From: Altimarinus sp964500515
Lineage (GTDB): Bacteria; Patescibacteriota; Gracilibacteria; BD1-5; UBA6164
DNA: 64,000 nucleotides
NCBI GenBank assembly: GCA_964500515.1
Contig: CAZCNE010000001.1
Span: forward strand, 1 to 64,000
Direction of reading: 5' to 3'
The translations under genes and the position numbers were made by a program. Under the pieces are notes generated by a model. That model worked only from the letters and a program-made list of their open reading frames with translations. It searched no databases and had not been told where the DNA came from. Each line of letters starts with the position of its first letter. The stretch's first letter is position 1. Shown piece by piece: positions 43,037 through 54,357 of this stretch.

Positions 43037-43918
43037 ATGTTATTTTTATCGTATTTATTATTATATTGAAGTTATTTAGTTTTTTCTTTTTTATTTTTTA
43101 TAATTTACAGATTATTTAAAAATAAAAAATTTACTAAACCATGAGTTATATTTTTTATTTTAAGTATTTTTTATATATATATTAGATTTATAGAGCCAAA
43201 TATTATTCTTACAAAAGAAGAAGAGATTGAAGTTTGATTTAATGCAAATTTTGTTGTGATTTCAGATTTGCATTTAGGATTTTTTAAAAATAAACATTTT
43301 TTAGAAAAAATAATTTCTAAAATAAATAATTTTGAATATATAGATGCGGTTTTAATTCCTTGAGATTTTTTATATAATCTTAAAGCAAATACAGATTTAA
43401 ATAATTTATTTTCTCCATTTAAAAAATTAAAATACCCAGTTTATGCAACTCTCGGAAATCATGATGATTGATTTCCATGACCTTATATGACAGATAAACT
43501 TATAATTGCCTTGAAAAATAACAATGTAGTTTTACTTCAAAACGAAGCAAAAAGACTTAAAAATAAAAATGTGATTTTGCTTTGATTATGAGATTATACT
43601 GAATGAGAAAAACATGTTTGATTATTGAAAAAATTTAAAAAAAATGATAATTTAGTTGTGATAACTCATACCCCTGATACAGTAATTTATTATGATTCAA
43701 ATGATATTCCAGATATAACGATTACAGGTCATACTCATGGCTGACAAATGAGAGTTCCTTTTTTGTATAAACATGTGATTCCTTGTAAGTGAGATTTTGA
43801 TGAATGATTCTATAATCTTTTTTGAAATAAAATTTTTGTGAGTTCATGACTTTGAGAAGTTTGGCTTCCATTTAGGCTTGCAATTCCTCCAACAATTTAT
43901 AAAATAGAATTAAACTAA
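43037..43918 (+). CDS. Membrane-anchored calcineurin-like metallophosphoesterase
   Basis: 293 aa. Two N-terminal hydrophobic segments (about 1-27 and 38-55) precede the dimetal phosphoesterase motifs: VISDLHLGFF, LIPGDFLYN, TLGNHDDG, VITHTPD and TGHTHGGQMR. Layout and length resemble the YaeI/YkuE subgroup, which acts on membrane lipids or related phosphoesters. The specific substrate is unknown. Confidence 0.9.
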
Positions 43919-43925
43919 TAATATT

Positions 43926-44231
43926 ATGATTTGAAAAATTTGATATTTGTTAAAAAAATCTTTGCCAAAATTTTTACAAAAACCTTTTTTAAATAATAAA
44001 GGTATTCTTAATGCTATGGATTTAGTTTCTTTGAAAGTTAAAGTTATAATTATGGATTCTCATTGAATTTTTAAAAATGAGAAATGTTTAGATTTAGTTT
44101 TATACAATTATTATACAAAAGAATTTCCAGTCTCTGAATTAATCATAAAAATATTAATTGAATCTTGAGAATGTTTTATTTGAGACAAAATTGAATTTCA
44201 GATTTTAAATAAAAAGAAATTTATAAATTAA
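43926..44231 (+). CDS. Hypothetical protein, 101 aa
   Basis: It starts eight bases after the phosphoesterase gene and lies 29 bases before the SIS-domain gene, so it belongs to this transcript. It is a basic N-terminus followed by beta-rich segments (LVSLKVKVIIMDSHGIFK, GDKIEFQIL). No family is recognised. Confidence 0.5.
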
Positions 44232-44260
44232 TAATTAGTTTATTTTTTATTTTCAAATTT

Positions 44261-45187
44261 ATGAAATATTTACAAAAATTAGAAACTTTCACTTTAGAAA
44301 ATTTACCTAGTTTGGATGAAGTTGTTTTGTGAGCTTTGGAACTTTTTGAAACAAAAGAATTAAAAAAACTTGATATAAGTAAATTCAAAAAACCACTTAT
44401 TGCTTGATCTGGAAATGCTATAGTTACTGCAAAGATTATATTTTCTAAGATTGATGCTATTTTTTGTGATGAAACTAATATTGATGAGTGTTTAAAAAAA
44501 GATATAGACGGACTTATTATTTGTTCTGCTTCTTGAGAAAAACATGCAGTTATTTTTGCAAATAAAGCAAAAAATTTGTGAATAGAAACAAAACTTCTAA
44601 CTTGTAATGCAAACTCTACTACACAAAAAATTATTTGAAAAGAAAATGTTGTAGTAACGCATAAAAATAGGGAACCATACACTTACAATACTTCTACTTA
44701 TATGTGATGGATTTTAGCAATTACTTGAGAAAATCCAAAAGAAATAAAAAAATTTATATTAAACGATATTGATGCAATTTTAAAAAATATAGATTTCACA
44801 AATTTTGATAGTTTTTTGCTTATTAGTCCTGATAAATTTTCATCTTTAAATCAATTATTTATAGTAAAATTTATAGAACTTTTTGGTAGAAAAATAGCAA
44901 GAGATGTATTTTCTTATGAACACCTAAAACACGCAATTACTGTTGTTCCTCATAAAAAAGAATTACTTATTTCATTTTGAGATTGAATTTTAAATTATAA
45001 TTGAAATATATTAAATATTTTACTTCCAAAAAATTGTGATTTGTGAGCTATGATGGCAATAGCTTATTATGTAATTTGAAAAATTCAAACTAGTTTTCCT
45101 CCTTATTTTATGAAAAATATATGAAAATATATAGAAGATGTGAACAAAACAGAATTTGGAAAAAATCTAAAAGTGATAGTTGAATAA
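44261..45187 (+). CDS. SIS-domain (sugar isomerase-like) protein
   Basis: 308 aa with a phosphosugar-binding fold: KPLIAGSGNAIVTAKIIF (phosphate-loop-like GSG), DGLIICSASGEKHAVIFANKAKNLGIETKLLT, and a C-terminal half with FGRKIARDVFSYEHLKHA. It resembles bifunctional phosphoglucose/phosphomannose isomerase relatives, but key catalytic residues cannot be verified by eye. It probably binds or isomerises a sugar phosphate. Confidence 0.7.
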
Positions 45188-45209
45188 ATTTTGTTTAAAA
45201 TATTATTGT

Positions 45210-45470
45210 TTAGCAATTTTCTTTTTTTTTGATTATTTTCCAATAAGCAAATGAAAATAATATCCATAAAGTAAGAATAGTAAAAAAAGCAATTTCTTCT
45301 TGATAAATATATCAATAGCCTTTACTTCAAATAATTTTTGGTATACAAGTTGTAAAATCTGGAAAAAATTTACAAATTTGGTAGTCTAAAAATATTCAAA
45401 TTCATAATCATAAAAATACCAAGATTATTAAAATTATTATATATAAAGCTACTGCTTGTCTTTTTTGCAT
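45210..45470 (-). CDS. Small two-helix membrane protein
   Basis: 86 aa. A basic start (MQKRQAV) is followed by helix LYIIILIILVFLGLGIGIFL, a short loop with two cysteines (CKFFPDFTTC) likely outside the membrane, a second helix FFTILTLWILFSFAYW, and a basic end. The two loop cysteines could form a disulfide. No family is recognised. Confidence 0.6.
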
Positions 45471-45541
45471 AAAATACTTTATTAAATATTGAAATATATT
45501 TTATATTTTTAACAAAAAAATCAATAAATTGTATTTTTATT

Positions 45542-46765
45542 TTATATATTTTTAAATCTAATTCACAAATTTTCTTCTTTTTTAAATTTTATTCAATTTA
45601 GACTTGTTCAAAAACAAATTTTATGTTCACCATATTTGTTGTTGATAGATTCTATAGCTTTATAAAGCTTATAATTATTTTCTTTTCATCTTAAGTTTAA
45701 ATCAAAAAGATTTTTTTGCATAGGTAAAAAAGATCTAAATTTATAAAAAATCACTCAAACACTGCGATAAAGTATTAAAGAATTAAAATTTTTTTCAAAT
45801 AAATAAGTTAAATGTGTAAACAATATTTTTCTATTATTTGTGTATTCTTGAAGTTTGTATTCAAAAATAAGAGTTTTAAATTCTTTTGTTCTTAAAAGTA
45901 AAGCAATTGCTTTAATCTCTAGATTTTTTTCTACAATATTTAGAAAAATTCTTTCAAAATGTTTTTTAGCTTCACTAAATAAAAAATCTTTATCTGAGTT
46001 TATATTTTTGTTGAAACTTCTTGATCTTGAAATAGATTTTATATCTTTTGATTTGTTGATAACAAAAGCATTTACTCACATAAGTTCTAACCATAAATCA
46101 CAAGCATTTTTACCAATTTTATTTTTTAAATCCCAAAATCATAATTGTAAAAAATCATAAATTGTACTATTTCAAACAAATCTTTTTGCATAATTTTTTC
46201 ATATAAAAGGGATTTTTCTTATATCAAGATTTTTAAAAAGTTCTTTTTCTTTTTTTTCATCAAATCATATATAAATCCCAAAAGGTTTATTTATTTTAGA
46301 AAATATTTTAGCTTTGATTCTAGTTTCAGCACATCATATACTTACAGGAATTCAGATATTTTGAAGTATTTGCTTTTGTAAATTTTTTAAAAATTTTTCT
46401 AAACTTAGTTTATAAAATTCAGGAAGTCAGGTTATTTCACAAAAAGCTTCATCTATGGAAAATATTTCTATAGAAATTACTTTTTCTTTTAAAAATGAAA
46501 AAAGTTCATTTGAAATTTGTTCATAATAAGTGTGATCTCAAGCTAAAAAAATTCAATTTTTTCAAAGAATTTTTTTAGCTTCCCAAATAGGAGTTCAAGT
46601 TTTTATCCCGAGATTTTTACAATTATAAGTGCAAGCAACAATTATTTCTTGTCATACACAAACATATTTTCATCTTAAATTTGGATTTTTTAATATCTCA
46701 CAAGATGCAAAAAAACTATCACAATCTATATGAACAAAAACTTTTTTAGATTTTTTTAGTAACAT
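45542..46765 (-). CDS. Y-family DNA polymerase (DinB/UmuC-like)
   Basis: 407 aa. FVHIDCDSFFASCE has the first metal-binding Asp, then VACTYNCKNLGIKTG in place of the usual YxARxxGV. IEIFSIDEAFCEIT supplies the SxDE catalytic acids, and IPVSIGCAETRIKAKIFSKINKP matches the palm helix. The little-finger region follows from about 240. It performs translesion synthesis. It lacks the C-terminal beta-clamp motif that I would recognise. Confidence 0.9.
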
Positions 46766-46892
46766 AAAAATATATTATAGTATATAAAAAGTATATAAAT
46801 ATTTTTATAAAAGTAAAATATTTTTTAGATTAATAAGTGTTTAAGAATTTTTTAATTTAATTTGAAAAAAATATTTTTTAAAATATAATTAC

Positions 46893-46927
46893 AAAGCTTT
46901 TATAAAAGCTTTATTGTTTAATTAAAC
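46893..46927. repeat. Two adjacent palindromes before the acidic-peptide gene
   Basis: AAAGCTTTTATAAAAGCTTT (46893-46912) is a perfect 20-base palindrome. GTTTAATTAAAC (46916-46927) is a second one ending five bases before the ATG. They could form a terminator for read-through or an operator and translation-control hairpin for the 34-aa gene. Confidence 0.6.
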
Positions 46928-46932
46928 AAACT

Positions 46933-47037
46933 ATGAGTAATGAATATGAAAATGAAGATGAAGATGAAGATGTTGAAATTGAAGATTATGAAAATTATGA
47001 AGATGATGAAGATGATGAAGACGAAGATTATGAATAA
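46933..47037 (+). CDS. 34-aa highly acidic peptide
   Basis: MSNEYENEDEDEDVEIEDYE begins a peptide that is almost entirely Glu, Asp, Tyr and Asn, with no basic residue. It has two palindromes immediately upstream and a perfect terminator five bases after its stop, so it looks like a separately transcribed gene rather than noise. It could mimic nucleic acid or bind cations or basic proteins; this is inference. Low sequence complexity is the main caution. Confidence 0.55.
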   Translation: MSNEYENEDEDEDVEIEDYENYEDDEDDEDEDYE

Positions 47038-47041
47038 TAAT

Positions 47042-47070
47042 AAAGCAGTTTGATTTTCAAACTGCTTTAT
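47042..47070 (+). terminator. Terminator of the acidic-peptide gene
   Basis: AAAGCAGTTTGA and TCAAACTGCTTT form a 12-bp perfect stem with a TTT loop. Confidence 0.85.
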
Positions 47071-47097
47071 TATTATTTATGTTTTTAAGTACTAAAA

Positions 47098-47772
47098 ATG
47101 GAATTTTTTGTAATAGATTTTTTTACACAAGCAGACAAGCAAAAACATATTTTTTTTAGTGCTTTTATTTTGTTGTTTGATTTTATTATAAGATATTTTT
47201 TTATACAAAAAAGAAAAAATATAATTTATGCTTTTACTTTTGCTTTAAGAGATACAATTATTATTTGATTTTTAAAAGAATTTGTAGATTTCTTGTGATT
47301 TTGAACACCAGATTTTATGGATTTGCTTTGAAATTCTTTAGGAATTATATTTCCTGTATATCTTTATTTTTCTTATAAAGAAATACAAATTTTATGAAAA
47401 AAAGATTTTTTTATCTATCTTGATGATTATCTTAGACAATTACTTATTTTTTTAAAAATATTAAAAAAAGAAACAAAAGAATGATTTAGTTTTTGATTTG
47501 CTTATTTTTCAAAATATATTCACAAAAAAATAGAAACAGATGCTTTTAGTGATAAAGAATTATTTTTGTGGAAGAAAAATAGAGATAAGGAAATTGCAGA
47601 AAGTATAAGTATTTTTAAAAAAGTATTTAAATTACTTAAATACTTTTTTATTTATATATTTTTTTGAATACTTGATTTCTTTATGGAACTTATAAAAATG
47701 CCTTTTTTTATATTACAAAAAACTTTTGGATTAATTTGAAAAAGTCTAAAAATAATTTTTTTTAAAATTTAA
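47098..47772 (+). CDS. Membrane protein, 224 aa (VanZ/YfiM-like N-terminus)
   Basis: The first 100 residues contain three hydrophobic helices with the pattern ADKQKHIFFSAFILL, LKEFVDFLGFGTPDFMDLLGNSLGI. A D-K-x-x-H helix start and a K-E-x-x-D...D-x-x-x-N segment recall VanZ-like/DUF2279 membrane proteins. The remainder is charged with one more hydrophobic stretch near 185-205. Its stop overlaps that of the convergent DUF4153 gene. Confidence 0.6.
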
Positions 47773-49577
47773 TTTAAAGTTAAAAAATATCAATTAAAAC
47801 TCTCTAATATATAAGATCAATTCTCTTCTCTTATATAAAAATTTTCTATAATTAATTTATAATTTTTTCATTCATAATTAAATTCAAAACTTATATTTTT
47901 GTCATTTTTTCTTTTCAATAACTCATCTTTTAAATCAAAAGCAAGATTAACTTTATTATTTTCATCTAAAATAATAGAATTTCAACTAAGTTTTAGACTT
48001 CAATTTCTTGATTTATCATAATTACCATAAGTTGAAATTACATATAAATTATCATATCAATCTGTGTTTATAGGGAAAATATTGTTATCATAAAAATATA
48101 TATTTTTAAAATCTTCTTTTTGTATATATTCTCTAACTTTGATTTTTTCTTTTATATATGAAGCAATTTCCCATTTTCCAGGTTCTCTTTCTATTTTATC
48201 AACTTTTGCTCAATTTTTTATTAAATCCTTGTTATCATTAATTATTTTTAGTTTTAACTCTTCGTATTCTTTACTAAAAACTTCTTTTATTTTTTTACAA
48301 TCATTGAAATTACATATATAACTTATTTGACTTGCTATATCTTTTGATAAATTTTCACTTATATCAGTATAATCTTTTAGATAAAATATTTGTCAATTTT
48401 GTAAAATTCAAGCTTTTTCTAGATTTTTTTCAAGTCTTGCAAATTGTCTTGATTCTGGTAATTGATAAATTCACCAAGGTCAAACAGAAATAATCAAACA
48501 AAAAATAGTCAAAACAAAAAGTATAAAAGCGCTAAATTTTCTTTTTGAAAATATCAAATACAAAGAAATTATAGTTAGCCAAAAACCAAAAACAACTATC
48601 AAATATCTATTTGCAGTTATATCATATTGATTTATTCTAAGAAAAATTGCATAAAAAAGCATAAAAATTTGAGGAATAACAGCATAAGGAAAATATTTTC
48701 TGAAAATATTTATAAACTTATTTTCTTTTTCATAAAATTGAGAAAACATATAAATCAAATAACCAAAACTTGAAAAAGCTATAACAAGCCATGAAATTTG
48801 TCATTTAGGCCAATTATGAAAATTTATTAAAACTTTTATAGAATAAAGATATAAAATTATAAAAAATATAAAAATAAAAGGAATTGCAATGTAGTTTATC
48901 AAGAAAAAGAAAAAAATATTTTTTTGAAATTCTATATTTTTTAATCATTTTGGAAATTTTGTAAGACCAAAAACTGGAGCAAATAAACTACAAGAAAAAA
49001 TTATCCAATACATCATAAGTTTATCTTCTTTGAAAAAATCTTTCAATTCAAATAGATAAAAAATGCTTTGTAAAGCAATAATTCAAAGTATAACTAAAAC
49101 CGCTCAAACGATAAAACTGCTTATAAATATTTCACTTGTTTTGTAAAGATAACTTGTAAAAGTATTTTTTTCATTTTTTTCTTCTTTAAAAATATTTGTG
49201 ATATAAGGAGAAAAAAACAAAAATGATATAATTCAAAAACTTATAATTATATTGTAAAAATCAAAATATTTTGTGTAATAAAAATAAAATGCTAATCAAA
49301 ATAAAATAGCAATTGCTTGAAAAATACAAGTTTTTATTCTATTGAAATTTTTGGATTCACTAAAAAGATAAAATCATAAACTTAAAAAAAATGTGTTTAT
49401 AAAAGAAAAATTTATTTTTAGTAAATCACTTATAAGATTTTCATCAATATTATTTCATTTATATGCTAAATAAATAAAAATAACAAAAATTATGCTTATA
49501 TAAAAGAAACTTAAAGGAAATCTTTTTGCAGTTTCAGATATATTTTTGAAATTCAGAGACTTTAAAAAGTTTTTCAT
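47769..49577 (-). CDS. DUF4153-like polytopic membrane protein
   Basis: 602 aa. About twelve hydrophobic helices occupy residues 20-370, including FFLINYIAIPFIFIFFIILYLYSIKVLI and ANRYLIVVFGFWLTIISLYLIFS, the order seen in DUF4153 proteins. GPWGIYQLPESRQFARLEKNL marks the start of a long C-terminal extracytoplasmic domain (about 385-602). DUF4153 has no assigned biochemical function; envelope biogenesis is a frequent guess. Single transcription unit. Confidence 0.75.
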
Positions 49578-49759
49578 ATATTAAAATTAATAATAATATT
49601 TCAAATTATATATAAAATATAAAAAAATAAAAATATTTGTAAAAATGATAGAAATCCCTACAATTGTTTTTGGTATATAAAAAGAATATATTTTAAATCT
49701 TTACTTAAAATATAAAAAATATATAATTGAAATTGATTTAAATTATTTAAATAAGTAAT

Positions 49760-50776
49760 ATGTCAGAATTAAATTCTTGAGAAATTATTTTTTATAAATC
49801 AGAAGAGTGAGATATAAAAATCAATGTAATTTTTGAAAATGAAACTATTTGGCTTTCACAAAAACAAATGTGAGAGTTATTTTGAGTTCAGGAAAATAAT
49901 ATCACTTATCATCTATGAAATATTTATAATGAAGAAGAATTAGATAAAAACTCAACTACTCAAAAAATTTGAGTAGTTCAAAAAGAATGAAATAGAGAGG
50001 TAAATAGAAAAGTAGATTTTTATAACTTAGATGCAATTATTGCAGTTTGATATAGAGTAAATTCATATAAAGCAACAAAATTTAGAATTTGGGCTACAAA
50101 TGTATTGAAAGAATATGTTATAAAATGATTTGTGATGGATGATGAAAGACTAAAAAATTGACCTCATTTTTGAAAAGATTATTTTGAAGAGTTACTTGCT
50201 AGAATTAGAGAGATTAGAGCAAGTGAAAGAAGATTTTATCAAAAAATAACTGATATTTATGCTACAAGTGTAGATTATGATTCAAGAGCTCAAATAACAA
50301 AAGATTTTTTCGCAGAAGTACAAAATAAATTTTTATTTGCTGTTTCTTGAAGTACAGCTCCAGAATTAGAATATCATAGATCAGATGCAAGTAAACCAAA
50401 TATGTGACTTACCACTTGGAGATCACAAAAAACTTGATGAAAAATACTTACAACTGATATAAAAATCTGAAAAAATTATTTAACTGAAGAAGAACTTACA
50501 AATTTAAATTTGCTTGTATCTTGATATTTAGATTTTGCTGAACTACAAGCTAGAAATTGAAAAGTAATGAAAATGCAAGATTGGATAGATAAAACAAGAA
50601 GTTTCTTAGAATTAAATGATATGAAAGTTTTAGATTGAAAGTGAACTATATCAAAAATACAAGCTGAAGAAAAAGTAGAAAAAGAATTTGAAAAATTTAG
50701 AGTATTACAAGATAAAGATTATATATGAGATTTTGATAAGTTTGTAAAGGAAGTTACAAGTAAAAGTTTAAAATAA
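49760..50776 (+). CDS. RhuM-family protein
   Basis: 338 aa. The N-terminal TIWLSQKQMGELFGVQENNI, VDFYNLDAIIAVGYRVNS and ATKFRIWATNVLKEYVIKGF are the RhuM (virulence protein) signature, with a helix-turn-helix-like start. The C-terminal half is a helical domain. RhuM genes are common passengers of type I restriction loci and genomic islands, and here it lies 22 bases before hsdM. Its role is unknown; modulation of the restriction system has been suggested. Confidence 0.92.
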
Positions 50777-50798
50777 TTTGTTAATAATATAAACAACC

Positions 50799-52316
50799 AT
50801 GGACATAATAAAACTAGAAAAAACACTTTGGGATTCAGCTTGTAAAGTGTGGTGAAATGAATGATTAAAACTAAGTAATTTATCAGAGCCAATTTTAGGT
50901 CTGATATTTTTGAAATTTGCTCAAGTTAAGTTTGATAAAGCAAAAATTGAACTAGAAAAAGAATACAATAATTCAAATTGAAGACAAAGAGAATTAAGAC
51001 CAGATCATTATCATGCAAAATGAGTGATTTATTTATGAGCTCATTCAAACTTCAATTATCTGCTACATCTACCAGAAAGTGAAAATCTAGGTAAGGCTAT
51101 AAATGAAGCTATGAAAGAAGTAGAAGAAAATAATCCAGATTTGAAATGAATTCTTCCAAAATCATATAATCTATTTAAAGAAAAATCAACTCTCATTGAT
51201 TTACTAAAAAATTTCAATTCTATACCTGATGATATAGAGTGAGATGCTTTTTGAGGTATTTATGAATATTTCTTAGGAAAATTTGCACTTTGAGAAGGTC
51301 AAAAATGAGGAGAGTTTTTTACACCAACTTCTATAGTAAAACTTATAGTTGAGATAATAGAACCATATCATGGAAGAATTTATGATCCAGCTTGTGGTTC
51401 TGGAGGTATGTTTGTACAATCTTTAAACTTTATTAAAGAGCATAAGAAAAATAAACAAGAGGCAACAAGAGAAATAGCAGTTTATGGTCAAGAAAAAACA
51501 CCAGAAACAGTTAAAATAGCAAAATTAAACCTTGCTATAAATGGCTTAAGTGGAGATATAAAAAACTGAAATACGATGTATGAAGATATGCATAAAAGTA
51601 TTGGTCAGTTTGATTTTGTGATGGCAAATCCTCCTTTTAATCTAAAACAAATAGATAAAGAAAAAATAAAAGATGATCCAAGATACAATTTCGGTATTCC
51701 AAATAATGACAATGCAAATTATCTATGGGTACAGGCTTTTTATAGTGCTTTAAATGATACTTGAAGAGCTTGATTTGTTATGGCAAATAGTGCAAGTGAT
51801 GCAGGGAATACAGAAAATGAAATCAGAAAAAAACTTATAGAAAACAATGCAATAGATATCATGGTTTCTGTTTGACCAAATATGTTTTACAATGTAACTT
51901 TACCTTGTACTTTGTGGTTTATGGATAAAGCAAAAGCAAATACTCCAAGAAAAAATAAAGTACTTTTTATAGATGCAAAAGATTTATACAATCAAATAGA
52001 TAAAGCTCATAGAGAATTTTTACCAGAGCATATAGAAAAAATTGCAAATACAGTAAGAGCTTATAGGCAAGAAGAATGAGCAGGAGAATATAGTGATATA
52101 AAATGATACTGTAAAGTAGCGAGTTTAGAAGAAATCAAAGAACAATGATATAGTTTGAATCCATGAAGATATGTATGAGTAGCTGAAAGAGAAAAGGTAA
52201 ATGATGAAGATTTTTGACTAAAAATAAGTAGATTAAATGAGGATTTTAGAGTTTTGACAAATGAAGCTCATGAATTAGAGAAAAGTATTTTTGAGAATAT
52301 GAGTAAATTAGTTTAG
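50799..52316 (+). CDS. hsdM: Type I restriction-modification DNA methyltransferase subunit
   Basis: 505 aa. An N-terminal helical HsdM_N domain (LEKTLWDSACKVWG, LIFLKFAQ) precedes an N6-adenine methyltransferase with the SAM motif IYDPACGSGGMF (from about 195) and catalytic NPPF (277-280). FFTPTSIVKLIVEII and the later LPCTLWFMDK are family signatures. With HsdS it modifies the recognition site. Confidence 0.96.
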
Positions 52317-52330
52317 TAAATAAAAATATA

Positions 52331-53056
52331 ATGAAACAATATATAGATAAAATCAAAGAATTCTGAGAATTTATAGAAAAAAATAAAATTCTTATTACAT
52401 CTTCTGTTTATTGATTATGAGTAGCTTTTCAACTTATTATGTTGATGAGTTATTCAGGTTTTCAATGATTTTTCTATGTAAGTTTAAAATTTTCAATAAT
52501 TTTATTTATAATATTCTTATTTTTATTTATTTTATCAGTTCCATCTTTATTTTTCTTTATTTTCTGATTATTTTTATTTTGAATAGTTCTTTTTTGGTGA
52601 TTATGAATTATTTGAAAAATATTTATATTTATTTACTTTTTTAGTTTATTTTTTTGAAAACCAATTTTAAGAAAATTTTTTCCAAAAAAATATGAAAATT
52701 TTAGAAATAAATTAAAAAAATCTGAATTTGATAGATTTACACTAAAAATAATTAGTTTAGTTTTTATTCTTATATTTATTTCTTTTTCATATAGTGTTTT
52801 TTGAAAAAAGATAGTAATATTAAATACTCAAGATAATAAGGTTATAATGTGAGAATTAAAGTTCTATAATCAAGAATACTATTTTTTAGATGTATGTAAA
52901 AATAAAATAATATTACCAGCTAATGAGATAAAATCTGTAAATATGCTGTGAGATTTGTTTTATTTTTCACAAAAAGAAAATAAAGATATCTTAAATAAGA
53001 TAAATACAGATTATAGCAATTATTGTAATGTTAAAAATATTCAAATAACTAAATAA
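52331..53056 (+). CDS. Membrane protein inserted between hsdM and hsdS
   Basis: 241 aa with four or five hydrophobic helices in residues 23-115 and one near 140-160, then a C-terminal globular part of about 80 residues (ILNTQDNKVIMGELKFYNQE, with a short Cys-containing segment). No family is recognised. It starts 14 bases after hsdM and ends five bases before hsdS, so it is co-transcribed with the restriction genes. A membrane effector or accessory role is possible but unproven. Confidence 0.65.
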
Positions 53057-53061
53057 AAACT

Positions 53062-54348
53062 ATGCAAGAAATAAAAAATTGATGGAAAGAGGTTAGGTTG
53101 GATGATATATTTGAAATAACTTCAAGTAAAAGAATTTATTTCAATGAATATACAGAAAATGGAATACCTTTTTATAGATCAAAAGAAATTATACAAAAAT
53201 ATAATAATCAAGATATAAATGAAATTTTATATATAACAGAAGATAAATTTTTTGAGATAAAAAATAAATTTTGAGCACCGAAAGAAGATGATATTTTATT
53301 AACAGCAGTTTGAACTTTATGAATTCCTTATTTAGTAAAAAAAAGTGATAAATTTTATTTCAAAGATGGAAACTTAATATGGTTTAGAAATAGTAAAAAT
53401 GAAATTATAAATAGTAAATATTTTTATTTTTGGATTATATCAGATTTATGAAAAGAGAGTTTAAAATCAATTACTATTTGATCTAGTCAGTCAGCATATA
53501 CAATAGTTTGAATAAAATCTTTAGAAATACTTCTTCCCCCACTTCCAACCCAACAAAAAATAGCTTCAATACTTTGCAAATATGATGATTTAATAGAAAA
53601 TAATAATAAAAGAATAAAGATTTTAGAAGAAACAGCACAAGCAGTTTATGAAGAATGGTTTGTGAAATATAAATTTCCATGAAGTGAAAATATAAAAATG
53701 ATTGATAGTGGGAATGATGATTTTGGGATGATACCTGAAGGGTGGGAGATGAAGAAAGTTGAAGAAATTTCTTTGATTGTATCAAAGTGACCATCATTGA
53801 ATTATGTTGATGATAAAAGTCAATGAATACCAGTTATTAATCAAAAATGTATTAGAAATTGAGAAATTGAATTGAATACTATTCAATTTGCAGAAAAGCT
53901 GAAAGATGATAAATCTTATTGTTATTTAGAAAAATATGATATTTTAATAAATTCAATGTGAACATGAACTTTATGAAGAGTATCTAGAAATTTAACAATA
54001 GATGAAAAATATATTATTCATAATTGTATTTCATTTGTTAGATCAAATCAAAATAAGTTGAAGCAAACAGTATTATACTATCAAATTAAATCAAAAGAAA
54101 ATCATTTTATTAGCTTATCTACTTGAAGTACATGACAAACAACCTTAAATATCAAAGAGATTAAAAATGTAGATTTAATAATACCAGATATTAAAATTCA
54201 AAATAATTTTGATAATATTGTAATAAAAATGTTTGATGAGATTTGAGCTTTGAAAAAACAAAACCAAAATTTAAAAGAAACAAGAGATTTGCTTATTCCA
54301 AGGCTTGTGAGTGGTGAGTTGGATGTGGAGAGTTTAGATGTTAAGTAA
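53062..54348 (+). CDS. hsdS: Type I restriction-modification specificity subunit
   Basis: 428 aa with two target-recognition domains: WKEVRLDDIFEIT...LPPLPTQQKIASILCKYDDLIENNNKRIKILEETAQAVYEEWFVKY, then GMIPEGWEMKKVEEIS...IIPDIKIQNNFDNIV...LKETRDLLIPRLVSGELDV (ends quoted in parts). Each domain is followed by a conserved coiled-coil spacer. It determines the bipartite DNA site. The first domain includes a GSSQSAYT loop, the second GSTGQTT. Confidence 0.95.
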
Positions 54349-54357
54349 AAAATAATT

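Noticed and set aside
44221..44682. A 153-codon minus-strand open frame
   Set aside because: It is antisense to the SIS-domain gene, which has family motifs and continuous coding on the plus strand.
49578..49759. Left attachment site of the island
   Set aside because: I found no copy of the tRNA-Glu 3' end here by eye; the left boundary remains undefined.
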